Counted from the first letter of the stretch, positions 44,536-58,299 are shown. The stretch is 64,000 nt of DNA from Massilia terrae (GCF_024753145.1 NZ_JANUGU010000004.1:248001-312000); one strand, 5' to 3'. Numbers and translations are program-made. Notes: generated by a model from the sequence alone, not told the origin.

Positions 44536-46326
44536 TCAGAACTGGTCTTCCGGCAGCGCCAGCACGCCCGCGCTGCCTTCCACGATCGCGATGCGCAGGC
44601 TGCAAGCCTGCGACAGGATGTGGTCCGCGAAGAAGCGCGCGGTGGCGATCTTGGCGCGCATGAAGGCCGCATCGCCCTCGCCCGCGCCGAGCTTGCGCTG
44701 CGCGATCAAGGCCGCACGCGCCATCTGCCAGCCACCCAGCACGATGCCGGCCAGCTTCAGGTACGGCACGCTGCCGGCGAACACGCCCTTGATGTCCGAT
44801 TTCACGTTGGCCACGACGAAATCGACTACGGCTTCCAGCGCCTCGCTGCCCGCGGCCAGCTGGCGGCGGATCGCGGCGAAGTCGTCGCCCTGCACCGCGG
44901 CCAGTTCCGCCTCGGTCGCGCGCACCTGCGCGAGGATCGCCTTGGCGACCGCGCCGCCGTCGCGCACCGTCTTGCGGCCGATCAGGTCATTGGCCTGGAT
45001 CGCGGTGGTGCCTTCGTAGATCGTCAGGATCTTGGCGTCGCGATAGTGCTGCGCCGCACCGGTCTCCTCGATGAAGCCCATGCCGCCGTGCACCTGCACG
45101 CCGTCACGCGCCACGTTCTCGCTCATCTCGGTCGACCAGCCCTTGATCACCGGCACCAGGTATTCGTACACGGCCAGCTTGGCCTGGCGCGTGCCTTCGT
45201 CCGGATGGAAATGCGCGAGGTCCGACAGGCTGGCGCCGACGTAGGCCAGCGCACGCGCGGCCTCGGTCTGGGCACGCATCGACATCAGCATGCGGCGCAC
45301 GTCCGGGTGGTGGATGATGGTGACGGGGCCCGGCGAGCCGGCCAGGTCGCGCGACTGCACGCGGTCCTTGGCGAAGGCCACCGCCTGCTGGTAGGCGCGT
45401 TCGGCCACCGCCACGCCCTGCATGCCGACGCCGAAGCGGGCCGAGTTCATCATGATGAACATGTACTCCAGGCCACGGTTTTCCTCGCCGACCAGGTAGC
45501 CGGTGGCGCCGCCGTGGTCGCCGAACTGCAGCACCGCGGTCGGGCTGGCCTTGATGCCGAGCTTGTGCTCGATCGACACGCAGTGGGCGTCATTGCGCGC
45601 GCCCAGCGAGCCGTCTGCGTTGATCAGGAACTTGGGCACGATGAACAGCGAGATCCCCTTCACCCCCGGCGGCGCGTCCGGCGTGCGCGCCAGCACCAGG
45701 TGGATGATGTTCTCGGCCATGTCGTGCTCGCCGTAGGTGATGAAGATCTTGGTGCCGAACACCTTGTAGCTGCCGTCGCCCTGCGGCTCGGCGCGGGTGC
45801 GCACGGCGGCCAGGTCGGAGCCGGCCTGCGGCTCGGTCAGGTTCATGGTGCCGGTCCACTTGCCGGAGATCAGCGGCTCGATGAAGCGCGCCTTCTGCTC
45901 GTCGGAGCCGGCGGTGAGCAGCGCCTCGATCGCGCCGTCGGTCAGCAGCGCGACCAGCGCGAACGACAGGCTGGACGCATGCAGCATCTCGATGCAGGGC
46001 GTGGCGACCAGCTTGGGCAGGCCCTGGCCGCCGAATTCGGCCGGGTGCTGTACGCCTTGCCAGCCGGCTTCGACGAAGCCCTTGAACGCTTCCTTGAAGC
46101 CTTTGGAGGTCGTGACCTTGCCGTCGTGCCAGAAGCTGGGCTCCTTGTCGCTCGGGTGGTTCAGCGGGGCAATGACTTCGCCGCAGAACTTGGCGTTTTC
46201 TTCGAGTACGGCTTCGACCGTGTCGGGAGTGGCGTCCTCGCAGCCGGGTAGGCTGCTGATGGTGGACAGATTAGCGAGCTCGTTGATGACGAACTGCATG
46301 TCTTTCAGGGGGGCTTTGTAGCTCAC
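44536..46326 (-). CDS. Acyl-CoA dehydrogenase (long form, 596 aa)
   Basis: 596 residues from a GTG at 46326 with AGGAG 7 nt upstream. FAD and substrate motifs: MNLTEPQAGSDLAAVRTRA, KIFITYGEHD, GVQVHGGMGFIEETGAAQHYRDAKI and IYEGTTAIQANDLIGRK, plus an extra C-terminal domain. The long class resembles 3-methylmercaptopropionyl-CoA dehydrogenase DmdC and broad fatty acyl-CoA dehydrogenases. Electrons pass to ETF, encoded upstream as etfB-etfA. A REP pair separates it from etfA by 157 bp. Confidence 0.9.
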   Translation of the reverse strand: MSYKAPLKDMQFVINELANLSTISSLPGCEDATPDTVEAVLEENAKFCGEVIAPLNHPSDKEPSFWHDGKVTTSKGFKEAFKGFVEAGWQGVQHPAEFGGQGLPKLVATPCIEMLHASSLSFALVALLTDGAIEALLTAGSDEQKARFIEPLISGKWTGTMNLTEPQAGSDLAAVRTRAEPQGDGSYKVFGTKIFITYGEHDMAENIIHLVLARTPDAPPGVKGISLFIVPKFLINADGSLGARNDAHCVSIEHKLGIKASPTAVLQFGDHGGATGYLVGEENRGLEYMFIMMNSARFGVGMQGVAVAERAYQQAVAFAKDRVQSRDLAGSPGPVTIIHHPDVRRMLMSMRAQTEAARALAYVGASLSDLAHFHPDEGTRQAKLAVYEYLVPVIKGWSTEMSENVARDGVQVHGGMGFIEETGAAQHYRDAKILTIYEGTTAIQANDLIGRKTVRDGGAVAKAILAQVRATEAELAAVQGDDFAAIRRQLAAGSEALEAVVDFVVANVKSDIKGVFAGSVPYLKLAGIVLGGWQMARAALIAQRKLGAGEGDAAFMRAKIATARFFADHILSQACSLRIAIVEGSAGVLALPEDQF

Positions 46327-46360
46327 CGTTATCTCCTAGTTCTCAACCACAAAATAAAAC

Positions 46361-46440
46361 GTCGTTCCCGCGAAGGCGGGAACCCATGCTGAGCGTGCGT
46401 TCACGCGTTCTATGGATTCCCGCCTGCGCGGGAACGACGG
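46361..46440. repeat. REP/BIME-like inverted pair
   Basis: CGTCGTTCCCGCGAAGGCGG and GCCTGCGCGGGAACGACGG inverted around a 40-bp middle with CATGCTGAGCGT and GTTCTATGG tails. It lies between etfA and the acyl-CoA dehydrogenase of the same operon. Confidence 0.9.
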
Positions 46441-46483
46441 TAACTCTGTTGCAGATGCGGCGGTTGCGGCATCTGCATGATCA

Positions 46484-47416
<933 letters not shown>

Positions 47417-47443
47417 GATGATTCCTTATTCTGTGAGACGCGA

Positions 47444-48193
47444 TCAGATGACTTTGGCTTCGGTGCGGAGCTTCTGCACCAGGGTCGCCACGTCGGGCAC
47501 CTTGATGCCGGCCGAACGCTTCGGCGGCTCGACGACTTTCAGCGTCTTCAGGCGCGGAGTGACGTCCACGCCCAGGTCTTCCGGCTTGATCGTCTCGATC
47601 GGCTTCTTCTTGGCCTTCATGATGTTCGGCAGCGTCACGTAGCGCGGCTCGTTCAGGCGCAGGTCGGTGGTGATGACGGCCGGCAGCGACAGCGCCACGG
47701 TTTCCAGGCCGCCGTCCACTTCGCGGGTCACGGTGACCTTGCCGTCTTCCAGCACGACCTTGGAGGCGAACGTCGCCTGCGGCCAGCCCAGCAGCGAGGC
47801 CAGCATCTGGCCGGTCTGGTTGGAATCGTCGTCGATCGCTTGCTTGCCCAGGATGATCAGCTGCGGCTGTTCCTTGTCGGCCAGCGCCTTGAGCACCTTG
47901 GCCACGGCCAGCGGCTCGGTCTCGACCGAGGTCTCGACCAGCACGCCGCGGTCGGCGCCGATCGCCAGGCCGGTACGGATCGTTTCCTGGCACTGCGCCA
48001 CGCCGATCGACACTGCGACAACTTCGGTAACCTTGCCGGATTCTTTGAGGCGGGTAGCCTCTTCAAGTGCGATTTCGTCGAAGGGGTTCATCGACATTTT
48101 GACATTGGCGATATCCACGCCGCTGCCATCGGACTTGACGCGGACCTTGACGTTGTAGTCGACCACGCGCTTGACCGGTACCAGGACTTTCAT
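47444..48193 (-). CDS. etfB: Electron transfer flavoprotein beta subunit
   Basis: 249 residues. [20 protein letters not shown] and [19 protein letters not shown] are ETF-beta signatures; AMP-binding region [17 protein letters not shown] and [21 protein letters not shown] before the ATG. First gene of etfB-etfA-acd. A -10 box and an ACGATCGT palindrome lie upstream. Confidence 0.97.
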   Translation of the reverse strand: MKVLVPVKRVVDYNVKVRVKSDGSGVDIANVKMSMNPFDEIALEEATRLKESGKVTEVVAVSIGVAQCQETIRTGLAIGADRGVLVETSVETEPLAVAKVLKALADKEQPQLIILGKQAIDDDSNQTGQMLASLLGWPQATFASKVVLEDGKVTVTREVDGGLETVALSLPAVITTDLRLNEPRYVTLPNIMKAKKKPIETIKPEDLGVDVTPRLKTLKVVEPPKRSAGIKVPDVATLVQKLRTEAKVI

Positions 48194-48241
48194 AGGTGTG
48201 CCTTTGGAAAATAGAAATAGTGACGGACCAAAATGGCCTAG

Positions 48242-48289
48242 ATTATAAGGTGAAAAGCCGTCCAGGACTGAATTAAAGCACGATCGTGC
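48242..48289 (-). promoter_or_regulatory. Promoter region of etfB with GCACGATCGTGC palindrome
   Basis: Minus strand -10 TATAAT (48247-48242) with weak -35. GCACGATCGTGC (48278-48289) is a perfect 12-bp palindrome just upstream. Similar ACGATCGT-centred sites are bound by TetR-type regulators of fatty-acid and branched-chain catabolism in beta-proteobacteria; identity is inferred. Confidence 0.5.
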
Positions 48290-48383
48290 GTTTTTCTTCC
48301 AGAGCTTTCCTTCTAATTTTTTACCACTGTCATGAGGGCTGGGAGGGCTGGCCGGAAGAGACGTCGGGCCAGCCGGGCGCGGC

Positions 48384-48611
48384 TTACTTGCGGCGCATGA
48401 GGAAGGTGAATTCGCCGTCCTGCTGGGTGTGCGACAGGAGCGCGTTGCCGGTCTGCTTGGCGAACGCCTGGAAGTCGCGCACGGAGCCGGAATCGGTGGC
48501 CACGATGCGCAGCACCTCGCCGCTCTCCATCTCGGCCAGTGCTTTCTTCGCTTTCAGGATCGGCAGGGGACAATTCAGCCCGCGCGCGTCCAGGTCTTTG
48601 GTGAATTCCAT
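48384..48611 (-). CDS. TusA-family sulfurtransferase
   Basis: 75 residues from ATG 48611 ([19 protein letters not shown]); the ORF can start at 48641 with ten more residues, and neither start has a strong ribosome site. The Cys in NCPLPILK (CPxP) is the persulfide-carrying residue. Ends EFTFLMRRK as in TusA-like carriers. Moves sulfur to tRNA thiolation, molybdenum cofactor or sulfur metabolism. Genes around it do not specify which. Confidence 0.9.
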   Translation of the reverse strand: MEFTKDLDARGLNCPLPILKAKKALAEMESGEVLRIVATDSGSVRDFQAFAKQTGNALLSHTQQDGEFTFLMRRK

Positions 48612-48802
48612 CGTTTCAATGTCGCAGATGATGTCGCTCATGATGCCCGCAATTCGTCTAGATCAATACTACTCCAAAACGCGATTATGACGCGGCGCAC
48701 CAAAATAGTCACCGTGGGAATCTCACACATTGTTGCATGGCAACAACGACAATTGACATTGGCAGAAGGATAAGCATGGTGCATGTCGCCCCGTTTAAAA
48801 AA

Positions 48803-48887
48803 CGTCGTCCCGGCGCAGGCCGGGACCCATGCTGACTATGCGAAATAGCTAGCGTTCTATGGGTCCCGGCCTGCGCCGGGACGACGG
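48803..48887. repeat. REP/BIME-like inverted pair, GGCC variant
   Basis: CGTCGTCCCGGCGCAGGCC and GGCCTGCGCCGGGACGACGG in inverted orientation, middle with CATGCTGAC and GTTCTATGG tails; between the tusA-like and alaS genes. Confidence 0.9.
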
Positions 48888-48920
48888 TTTTCCGTGTGGC
48901 GGTGCTGGTAAGCGTGCCGA

Positions 48921-51530
<2,610 letters not shown>

Positions 51531-51682
51531 GTTCTGTGGGCTGCAGGTGCTGGTTGGTCAGGCCGGTATATGGGTAATTTCCGATTATATCTGATTATGC
51601 AGGGCGTCAATTTTGAGAGTGGCGCGGTGTGGTGGGAACGGTTGGGCGGGTGGAATGGATGACAAGATTGTCTGCCAAAAGA

Positions 51683-51762
51683 CCGTCGTTCCCGCGCAGG
51701 CGGGAATCCATGCTGAGCGTCCGGTCACGCGGTCCATGGGTCCCTCCTTCGAGGGGACGACG
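51683..51762. repeat. REP/BIME-like inverted pair
   Basis: CCGTCGTTCCCGCGCAGGCG left unit, a diverged right unit (CCCTCCTTCGAGGGGACGACGG), middle with CATGCTGAGCGT and TCCATGG tails. Confidence 0.8.
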
Positions 51763-51769
51763 GGTCAAG

Positions 51770-52507
51770 CTAACGGAAGTTCGCGCCGATGAGGTCGATG
51801 CGGTCGGTGCAGAAGGCGTCGATGCCCCAGATGAGCAGCTCGCGCGCCCGCTCGGCCGTATTGACGGTGTAGCAAAACAAGCCGAAGCCCGCTGACTTGA
51901 CCGCCCTCGCCTGCTCTTGCGTCAGGTGCCGCTGGTTCGCATGGATCGCCACCGCATCCACTTCCCGCGCGCGGCTTTCCCAATCCGGCGGCAGCTCGTC
52001 AAACAGGTACGCACGCGGCACCGCCGGCGCCACCGCAAGCGCCGCCTTCAGCGCTTCATGGCTGAACGACGACAGCAAGGGCTGCCATGCCTCACCGGCA
52101 AACATCGCCGCCGCAATCTTCGCGACCACCTCGCCAGTCTGCACATCGAAGCCCGGCGCCGGCTTGATCTCGATATTCATCCACACGCCATGCGCCTTGC
52201 AGAACTGCGCGAATTCGACGAACAAGGGCACCGGCTCGCCGGCGAACTGCCTGCCGAACCACGCGCCCGCATCCATCGCGGCCAGTTCCCGCGCGTCGTA
52301 ATCGAACACATGGCCGCTGCCCACGACGGTGCGGCCAAGATAGGGATCATGCATCACCACCGGCACGCCATCGCGCGCCAGCATCACATCGTATTCGATG
52401 GCGCGAAAGCCGCGCGCCATGCCTTCGCGCACGCCAGCCAGCGTATTTTCAGGAGCCAGCGTTCCGCCGCCGCGATGGGCCAATACAGTTGCCGGATAGC
52501 GCCACAT
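51770..52507 (-). CDS. ugpQ: Glycerophosphodiester phosphodiesterase
   Basis: 245 residues; TGAGGAG before the ATG. VLAHRGGGTLAPENTLAGVREGMARGFRAIEYDVML has the catalytic His and Glu-x-Asp metal site, followed by PVVMHDPYLGRTV (second His) and a WMNIEIKP strand. No signal peptide, so cytoplasmic, UgpQ type; releases glycerol-3-phosphate and an alcohol. Followed upstream by a DUF1294 gene 9 bp away. Confidence 0.93.
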   Translation of the reverse strand: MWRYPATVLAHRGGGTLAPENTLAGVREGMARGFRAIEYDVMLARDGVPVVMHDPYLGRTVVGSGHVFDYDARELAAMDAGAWFGRQFAGEPVPLFVEFAQFCKAHGVWMNIEIKPAPGFDVQTGEVVAKIAAAMFAGEAWQPLLSSFSHEALKAALAVAPAVPRAYLFDELPPDWESRAREVDAVAIHANQRHLTQEQARAVKSAGFGLFCYTVNTAERARELLIWGIDAFCTDRIDLIGANFR

Positions 52508-52516
52508 GTCTTCTCC

Positions 52517-52861
52517 TCAAAGTCGTCCGCCCAGGTAGGCCGCACCGGCAACGAAGGCCGCGCAATTCAGCACCACGGTCACCCAGAACTTCGCCTGGAA
52601 CGACGCTTTGGCCGATTTGTGGCGGAGCCATTGCTGCGCCAGGACAGCGCCGGGCCAGCCACCGGCCAGGCCAAGCAGGAGCAAGGTCCGCTCCGGTGTG
52701 CGGCGCGATGTTGAACGAGCGGCAGACTTGTCCAGCGCATACGCGATGAAACACAGCACGCTGGCCAACACGTAGCCGATCCCGATCCACTGGGGCAACT
52801 GCCATGCGAGCGCCGCGGCGGCGTAGGCCATGGTAAACAACAGAACCGGTAGGTAGAACAT
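52517..52861 (-). CDS. DUF1294 membrane protein
   Basis: 114 residues from ATG 52861 (MFYLPVLLFTMAYAAAALAW); the ORF's first 15 codons are likely untranslated. Four TM helices; ALDKSAARSTSRRTPERTLLLLGLAGGWPGAVLAQQWLRHKSAKASFQAKFW is the DUF1294 signature (YAxDK...RxxE...GGxxGAxxAxxxxRHKTxKxxF). In other species this domain often follows a cold-shock domain; here it is free-standing. Unknown function. Confidence 0.9.
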   Translation of the reverse strand: MFYLPVLLFTMAYAAAALAWQLPQWIGIGYVLASVLCFIAYALDKSAARSTSRRTPERTLLLLGLAGGWPGAVLAQQWLRHKSAKASFQAKFWVTVVLNCAAFVAGAAYLGGRL

Positions 52862-53005
52862 GGGCAAACAGCTTACGCGGTGCGCGGGAGGCTGTCTATC
52901 CGGCAAGTCTGCCGCTAGACGCCATCGGTTCGCTAACGAACGGAGGCGGTGGGCCCATCCATCCTACCCTCGATGCTTAACAAATTTTTGGCGACGGAGG
53001 CCAAT

Positions 53006-53539
53006 ATGGGCTTTGATCTAGGGAACCTGTTGAACCAATACCTCGGCGGTAGCTCTAACACTGACAGCGCACAGGCTGCCGACGACTTCCAGCGCGTGGC
53101 GGAGACAGCCCCGCGCGAGACGGTGGCGCAGGGCGTGACGCAGGCGCTGAAATCGGACGCGACGCCGCCTTTTCCCCAAATGGCGAGCCAGATGTTCGAC
53201 CAGGGAAATCCGCAGCAGCGCGCCGGCATGTTGAACCAGATCCTGTCGACCGTCGGGCCGCAAATCCTGGGCTCGCTTGGTGGCGGCTCGCTGGGCGGCG
53301 TTCTCGGCGGCTTGCTGGGCGGCGGGCAGACGCATGTCACGCCGGAGCAGGCATCGCAAGTATCGCCGGAACAGTTTCAGGAAATCGCGGCGAAGGCCGA
53401 GCAGCACAACCCGGGCATCGTTGACCGCATGGGCGACTTTTACTCACAGCACCCCGACCTGTTCAAGGCCATCGGCGGTGCGGCGCTGGCGATCGCGCTC
53501 GGACACATCGCGCAGTCACGGCAGCAGAACGATCAATAA
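53006..53539 (+). CDS. Small glycine-rich hypothetical protein
   Basis: 177 residues from ATG 53006, with GGAGG 5 nt upstream; the ORF start at 52949 lacks a site. MGFDLGNLLNQYLGG, a helical middle (DDFQRVAETAPRETVAQGVTQAL), a Gly/Leu-rich patch (ILGSLGGGSLGGVLGGLLGGG) and a C-terminal hydrophobic segment (AIGGAALAIALGHIA). The arrangement recalls DUF937/YidB-like proteins, but I cannot name a family with certainty. The next gene lies 21 bp downstream. Confidence 0.65.
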   Translation: MGFDLGNLLNQYLGGSSNTDSAQAADDFQRVAETAPRETVAQGVTQALKSDATPPFPQMASQMFDQGNPQQRAGMLNQILSTVGPQILGSLGGGSLGGVLGGLLGGGQTHVTPEQASQVSPEQFQEIAAKAEQHNPGIVDRMGDFYSQHPDLFKAIGGAALAIALGHIAQSRQQNDQ

Positions 53540-53560
53540 ACCAGACAAGAGGACGCAAGC

Positions 53561-54016
53561 ATGGGAATTCTGAGCAATATCTTCCACAAGATTTTTCCAC
53601 CATCGCATCCGGCGGTAACGCAGGCAACGGCGCAGGCGCAGCCGGGTTCGGCGCAAACGGCCGCACCGGGCGCGCAGCAGAAGGCGCCGACGCCGCAGCA
53701 GGCGCCTCAGCAACAGCCGCAAGCGCAGGCCGCCGCGCCGGCGAGCGCGCAGCAGCCGCCGGTGGATGTCGAGCAGATCCTGAACAATATGCAGCAGCAG
53801 TCGGGGCAGCAGCTCAATTGGCGCACGTCGATCGTCGACCTGCTCAAGCTGCTGGGCCTGGACAGCAGCCTGCAGGCGCGCAAGGAGCTGGCGTCGGAGC
53901 TGCACTACACCGGGGATACCAATGATTCGGCGAGCATGAACATCTGGCTGCACAAGCAGGTGATGAACAAGCTGGCCGAGAATGGCGGGAAGGTGCCGAC
54001 GGATTTGAAGGGTTGA
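53561..54016 (+). CDS. DUF3597 protein
   Basis: 151 residues; GAGGA before the ATG. MGILSNIFHKIFPPSHPAV start, a Gln/Ala/Pro linker (about 20-70), then the conserved domain VDVEQILNNM...QLNWRTSIVDLLKLLGLDSSLQARKELASELHYTGDTNDSASMNIWLHKQVM. This is DUF3597, resembling LysM-associated proteins of unknown role. Probably co-transcribed with the gene 21 bp upstream. Confidence 0.85.
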   Translation: MGILSNIFHKIFPPSHPAVTQATAQAQPGSAQTAAPGAQQKAPTPQQAPQQQPQAQAAAPASAQQPPVDVEQILNNMQQQSGQQLNWRTSIVDLLKLLGLDSSLQARKELASELHYTGDTNDSASMNIWLHKQVMNKLAENGGKVPTDLKG

Positions 54017-54025
54017 TCCAATCGC

Positions 54026-54175
54026 CCTCGTTCCCGGCACTGCCGGAAACGACTCCCCGCGCAGGCGGGGAACCATAGAACATCTGGATATTCGCAGAGC
54101 ATGCGCCAACTGCTGTAGCGATCACAAGCACAGCTCAAGCGTTCTATGGGTTCCCGCCTTCGCGGGAACGACGGT
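54026..54175. repeat. Composite REP/BIME-like element (three hairpins)
   Basis: Three hairpins: CGTTCCCGGCACTGCCGGAA, CCCCGCGCAGGCGGGG and GTTCCCGCCTTCGCGGGAAC. The first is shared almost exactly with the element at 60221-60352. It fills the convergent gap before trpS. Confidence 0.85.
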
Positions 54176-54182
54176 CTTGGTT

Positions 54183-55208
<1,026 letters not shown>

Positions 55209-55236
55209 TTATTGATGCCCCGATTCCGCCGCGCCA

Positions 55237-55268
55237 ACAAAAAACGCCACCTGAATCGAGGCGGCGTT
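55237..55268 (-). terminator. Terminator-like hairpin in the trpS leader
   Basis: Minus strand AACGCCGCCT-CGATTC-AGGTGGCGTT followed by TTTTT. It lies 38 bp upstream of trpS with no other gene in front. It may attenuate trpS. Confidence 0.65.
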
Positions 55269-55281
55269 CATTGAGATTCAC

Positions 55282-55309
55282 ATGCTATGCAGTGGCCGCG
55301 CGCTGTCAG
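55282..55309 (-). promoter_or_regulatory. Candidate trpS promoter
   Basis: Minus strand CTGACA (55309-55304), 16-bp spacer, TAGCAT (55287-55282). Placed just upstream of the leader hairpin. Confidence 0.4.
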
Positions 55310-55482
55310 CGGCGCCACCAAACGTGAAGGATTGCATGTGGGTTCATCGAAATCATGTATGGCATGGTGGCAAATCAAGGACGCGCTGTCAACCTGCACA
55401 GCCGGCGCTGCCGTTTTTTTCGGCAAACATCGCCGACGCCGCCAGCCAGCGAAAGAACTTGAAACAAAATTAATGGTGATGC

Positions 55483-57804
55483 ATGACTTACAGTACGAAT
55501 ACGAACAACAACACCGCCCCGCTCGAACTCTGGGGCGGCCTCGAATGCACCGTCAACCGCGTCCGCGACGATTACTTCAGCCAACTGGACCGCAATGGCC
55601 ACGCCGGCCGGCTTGACGATATCGCACGCTTCGCCGAACTCGGCATCAAGGCAATCCGCTATCCGATCCTGTGGGAACGCACCGCGCCCGACGGCCTGGC
55701 CAGCGCCGACTGGAGCTGGCCTGACGAGCGCCTGCCCGCCTTGCGCGCCGCCGGGGTGACGCCGATCGCCGGCCTGGTGCACCATGGCAGCGGCCCGCGC
55801 CACACCAGCCTGCTCGATCCCGGCTTTGCCGAACAACTGGCCGAATTCGCGGGCGCGGTGGCCGCGCGCTATCCCTGGCTGGAGTACTACACGCCGGTCA
55901 ACGAACCCTGCACCACGGCACGCTTCGCGGGCCTGTACGGCCTGTGGTATCCGCACGGCCGCGACGACCGCAGCTTCATCCAGGCCCTGCTCAAGCAGTG
56001 CCGCGCGGTGGTGCTGTCCATGCGCGCCATCCGCGCCGTGAACCCGGCCGCCAAGCTGGTGCAGACCGACGACCTCGGCAAGACCTACAGCACGCCCGAA
56101 ATGGCCGACGTCGCCCAGTTCTACAACGAGCGGCGCTGGCTCGCCTGGGACCTGCTGTGCGGCACGGTCGTGCCCGGCCACGCGATGTGGGACTACCTGT
56201 CGCGCTGGGCCGATGAAGGGGAGCTGCTCTGGTTCCGCGACAACCCCTGCCCGCCCGACATCATCGGCGTCAACTATTACGTGACCAGCGAGCGCTGGCT
56301 CGACCATCGTCCCGAGCGCTACCCGCCGCACCACCGCGGCGAAGTCGGCGGCCGCCCTTGCGCCGACATCGACGCCTCGCGTGCGCTAGCCACCCCGACA
56401 CCGGGCGTCGCCCCGCTGCTTGGCGAGGCATGGGAACGCTATGGCCGCACGCTCGCCATCACCGAGGCCCACATCGACGCCAACCGCGAAGACCAGCTGC
56501 GCTGGCTGCTCGAAATCTGGGAGGCGGCACACGAGGCACGCGGCCTGGGTGCGGACGTGCGCGCGGTCACGGTGTGGTCGCTGCTCGGCGCCTTCGACTG
56601 GAACAGCCTGGTGACCGAGTCGCGCGGCTACTACGAATCGGGCGCCTTCGACGTGCGCTTCACGCCGCCGCGCGCGACCGCCGTCGTGCACATGATGCAA
56701 GAGCTCGCGCGAAACGACACCCCCTCGCATCCGGTGTTGCGCGGACAGGGCTGGTGGCGGCGGCCTGGGCGCTTCCTGTGCCAGCCGGTCGCCACGCCGG
56801 ACGCCCTCACCTCGATCACCGCCGACGGGCACCGGCTGGTCGGCACTGGCGCCGCGCCGATCCTGATCCTTGGCGCCAGCGGCACGCTCGGCCGTGCCTT
56901 CGCCCGCGTCTGCCAGAAGCGCAACCTGGCCTATCGCCTGCTGTCGCGGCGCGACATGGACATCGCCGACGCGGATTCGGTGGAGCGCGCACTGGCCCAC
57001 TACCAGCCCTGGGCCGTGGTCAATGCCTGCGGCTACGTGCGCGTCGACGATGCCGAGCGCGAGGCCGAGCGCTGCTTCCGCGAAAACACGCTTGGCCCGG
57101 CCGTGCTGGCCGCCGCCTGCGCGCGCCATGGCGTGCACCTGACCACTTTCTCCAGCGACCTTGTGTTCGACGGTGAGCGCGGCGCGCCTTACGTCGAATC
57201 CGATCCCGTGGCGCCGATCAACGTCTACGGCAAGAGCAAGGCGCAGGCCGAATCCAGCGTGCTGGACGCGCATCCGGGCGCGCTGGTGGTGCGCACCAGC
57301 TCCTTCTTCGGGCCGTGGGACAGGTACAACTTCGTCACGCTGGCATTGGGTGCGCTCGAACGGGGTGAGTCGTTCCTGGCGGCCAGCGACATTACGGTAT
57401 CGCCGACCTACGTGCCGGACCTGGTGCATACCTGCCTCGACCTGGCGGTGGACCGCGAGTGTGGCGTCTGGCACCTGACCAGTGGGCAAGCGGTGACCTG
57501 GGCGGGACTGGCCGCGATGGCGGCGGAGCGCGCGGGCGTGGACGGCAGCCGGATCGAGGCGCAGCCGGCCGTGATGTGCAACTACATCGCCGCACGGCCA
57601 CGCTACAGCGCACTGCACAGCGAACGCGCGCTCATCCTGCCGACGCTCGACAATGCGCTGGGGCGTTACCTGGAGCTACGCAACGAGGCGGGCCCGGAGC
57701 TGGAGGAACTGGTGATGGCAGCCGAGAGCCGGCAGGCGGTGGCAAGCGATCACCGGCAGCAGGAGGAGGCGCCGGCGGCGGCATTCCAGGTCAGCCATTT
57801 CTAA
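55483..57804 (+). CDS. Fusion protein: GH1-like glycosidase domain plus RmlD-like sugar-nucleotide reductase domain
   Basis: 773 residues. N-terminal part about 12-430 resembles GH1: RYPILWERTAPDG, YTPVNEP with acid/base Glu141, and LAITEAHIDAN with nucleophile Glu328, though the usual TENG is TEAH. C-terminal part about 458-745 is an extended SDR like dTDP-4-dehydrorhamnose reductase: ILGASGTLGRAFARV, TFSSDLVFDGE and YGKSK (Tyr582, Lys586). No signal peptide. A sugar hydrolysed by the first domain and a nucleotide sugar reduced by the second are not obviously successive steps, so the real role is open. No second gene of a polysaccharide cluster is near. Confidence 0.85.
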   Translation: MTYSTNTNNNTAPLELWGGLECTVNRVRDDYFSQLDRNGHAGRLDDIARFAELGIKAIRYPILWERTAPDGLASADWSWPDERLPALRAAGVTPIAGLVHHGSGPRHTSLLDPGFAEQLAEFAGAVAARYPWLEYYTPVNEPCTTARFAGLYGLWYPHGRDDRSFIQALLKQCRAVVLSMRAIRAVNPAAKLVQTDDLGKTYSTPEMADVAQFYNERRWLAWDLLCGTVVPGHAMWDYLSRWADEGELLWFRDNPCPPDIIGVNYYVTSERWLDHRPERYPPHHRGEVGGRPCADIDASRALATPTPGVAPLLGEAWERYGRTLAITEAHIDANREDQLRWLLEIWEAAHEARGLGADVRAVTVWSLLGAFDWNSLVTESRGYYESGAFDVRFTPPRATAVVHMMQELARNDTPSHPVLRGQGWWRRPGRFLCQPVATPDALTSITADGHRLVGTGAAPILILGASGTLGRAFARVCQKRNLAYRLLSRRDMDIADADSVERALAHYQPWAVVNACGYVRVDDAEREAERCFRENTLGPAVLAAACARHGVHLTTFSSDLVFDGERGAPYVESDPVAPINVYGKSKAQAESSVLDAHPGALVVRTSSFFGPWDRYNFVTLALGALERGESFLAASDITVSPTYVPDLVHTCLDLAVDRECGVWHLTSGQAVTWAGLAAMAAERAGVDGSRIEAQPAVMCNYIAARPRYSALHSERALILPTLDNALGRYLELRNEAGPELEELVMAAESRQAVASDHRQQEEAPAAAFQVSHF

Positions 57805-57812
57805 ACCAGCTC

Positions 57813-57837
57813 ACCGTCGTCCCCGCAGGGACGACGG
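57813..57837. repeat. Short REP-like palindrome
   Basis: CCGTCGTCCCC-GCA-GGGACGACGG, 10-bp arms, between convergent genes; can act as bidirectional terminator. Confidence 0.75.
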
Positions 57838-57861
57838 TCTTGAAGGTGGTGGCGGGAGCGA

Positions 57862-58299
57862 TCAGTGCGGATATTTCCGCAAGTATTCCTCCATTTCATG
57901 CTCCTTCATCCCCGCAATATCCTTCGGAATCTCCTCCTCCACCATCTTCTGCACTTCCTTGCTCAGGTTCTCGCGCAACAAGCCGAGCATATGCGGAGGC
58001 GCCACCACGCACAGCTTGTCGAATTTGTGCTCGTTGCGCGCGTCATCCAGCCAGTGCGCCACCTGCTTGCTGAACAGTTCTGCCGCATGCTGCTTCGGCT
58101 CCTCGGCCTTCTGGCCCGTGGAACCCATTGGCCCCGTGCCGAAGAACCGGCTCTTTGGCTCCGCATTGATGTCCTGCTCCGCCATCCGCCCCTCCGGGTT
58201 GAGCATGTCCTCGACTTCCTGCAAATGGCCGTCGCTCGCCGACAGCTCGAAAATGCGCGCGCGGCTTGAGTCCGCGGCAAGTACCCATGTGGTTTGCAT
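57862..58299 (-). CDS. Host-attachment-family protein (PF10116-like)
   Basis: 145 residues; GAGGAGG before the ATG. TTWVLAADSSRARIFEL starts the fold; FSKQVAHWLDDARNEHKFDKLCVVAPPHMLGLLRENLSKEVQKMV and IPKDIAGMKEHEMEEYLRK follow. The family name comes from plant-attachment mutants; the fold is related to eRF1/baeRF release-factor-like proteins. No membrane segment. The biochemical role is unknown. Confidence 0.85.
   Translation of the reverse strand: MQTTWVLAADSSRARIFELSASDGHLQEVEDMLNPEGRMAEQDINAEPKSRFFGTGPMGSTGQKAEEPKQHAAELFSKQVAHWLDDARNEHKFDKLCVVAPPHMLGLLRENLSKEVQKMVEEEIPKDIAGMKEHEMEEYLRKYPH

Noticed and set aside
55209..55271. Leader peptide gene of trpS
   Set aside because: A 20-codon ORF exists but has no Trp codons and no ribosome site; kept only as a remark with the hairpin.
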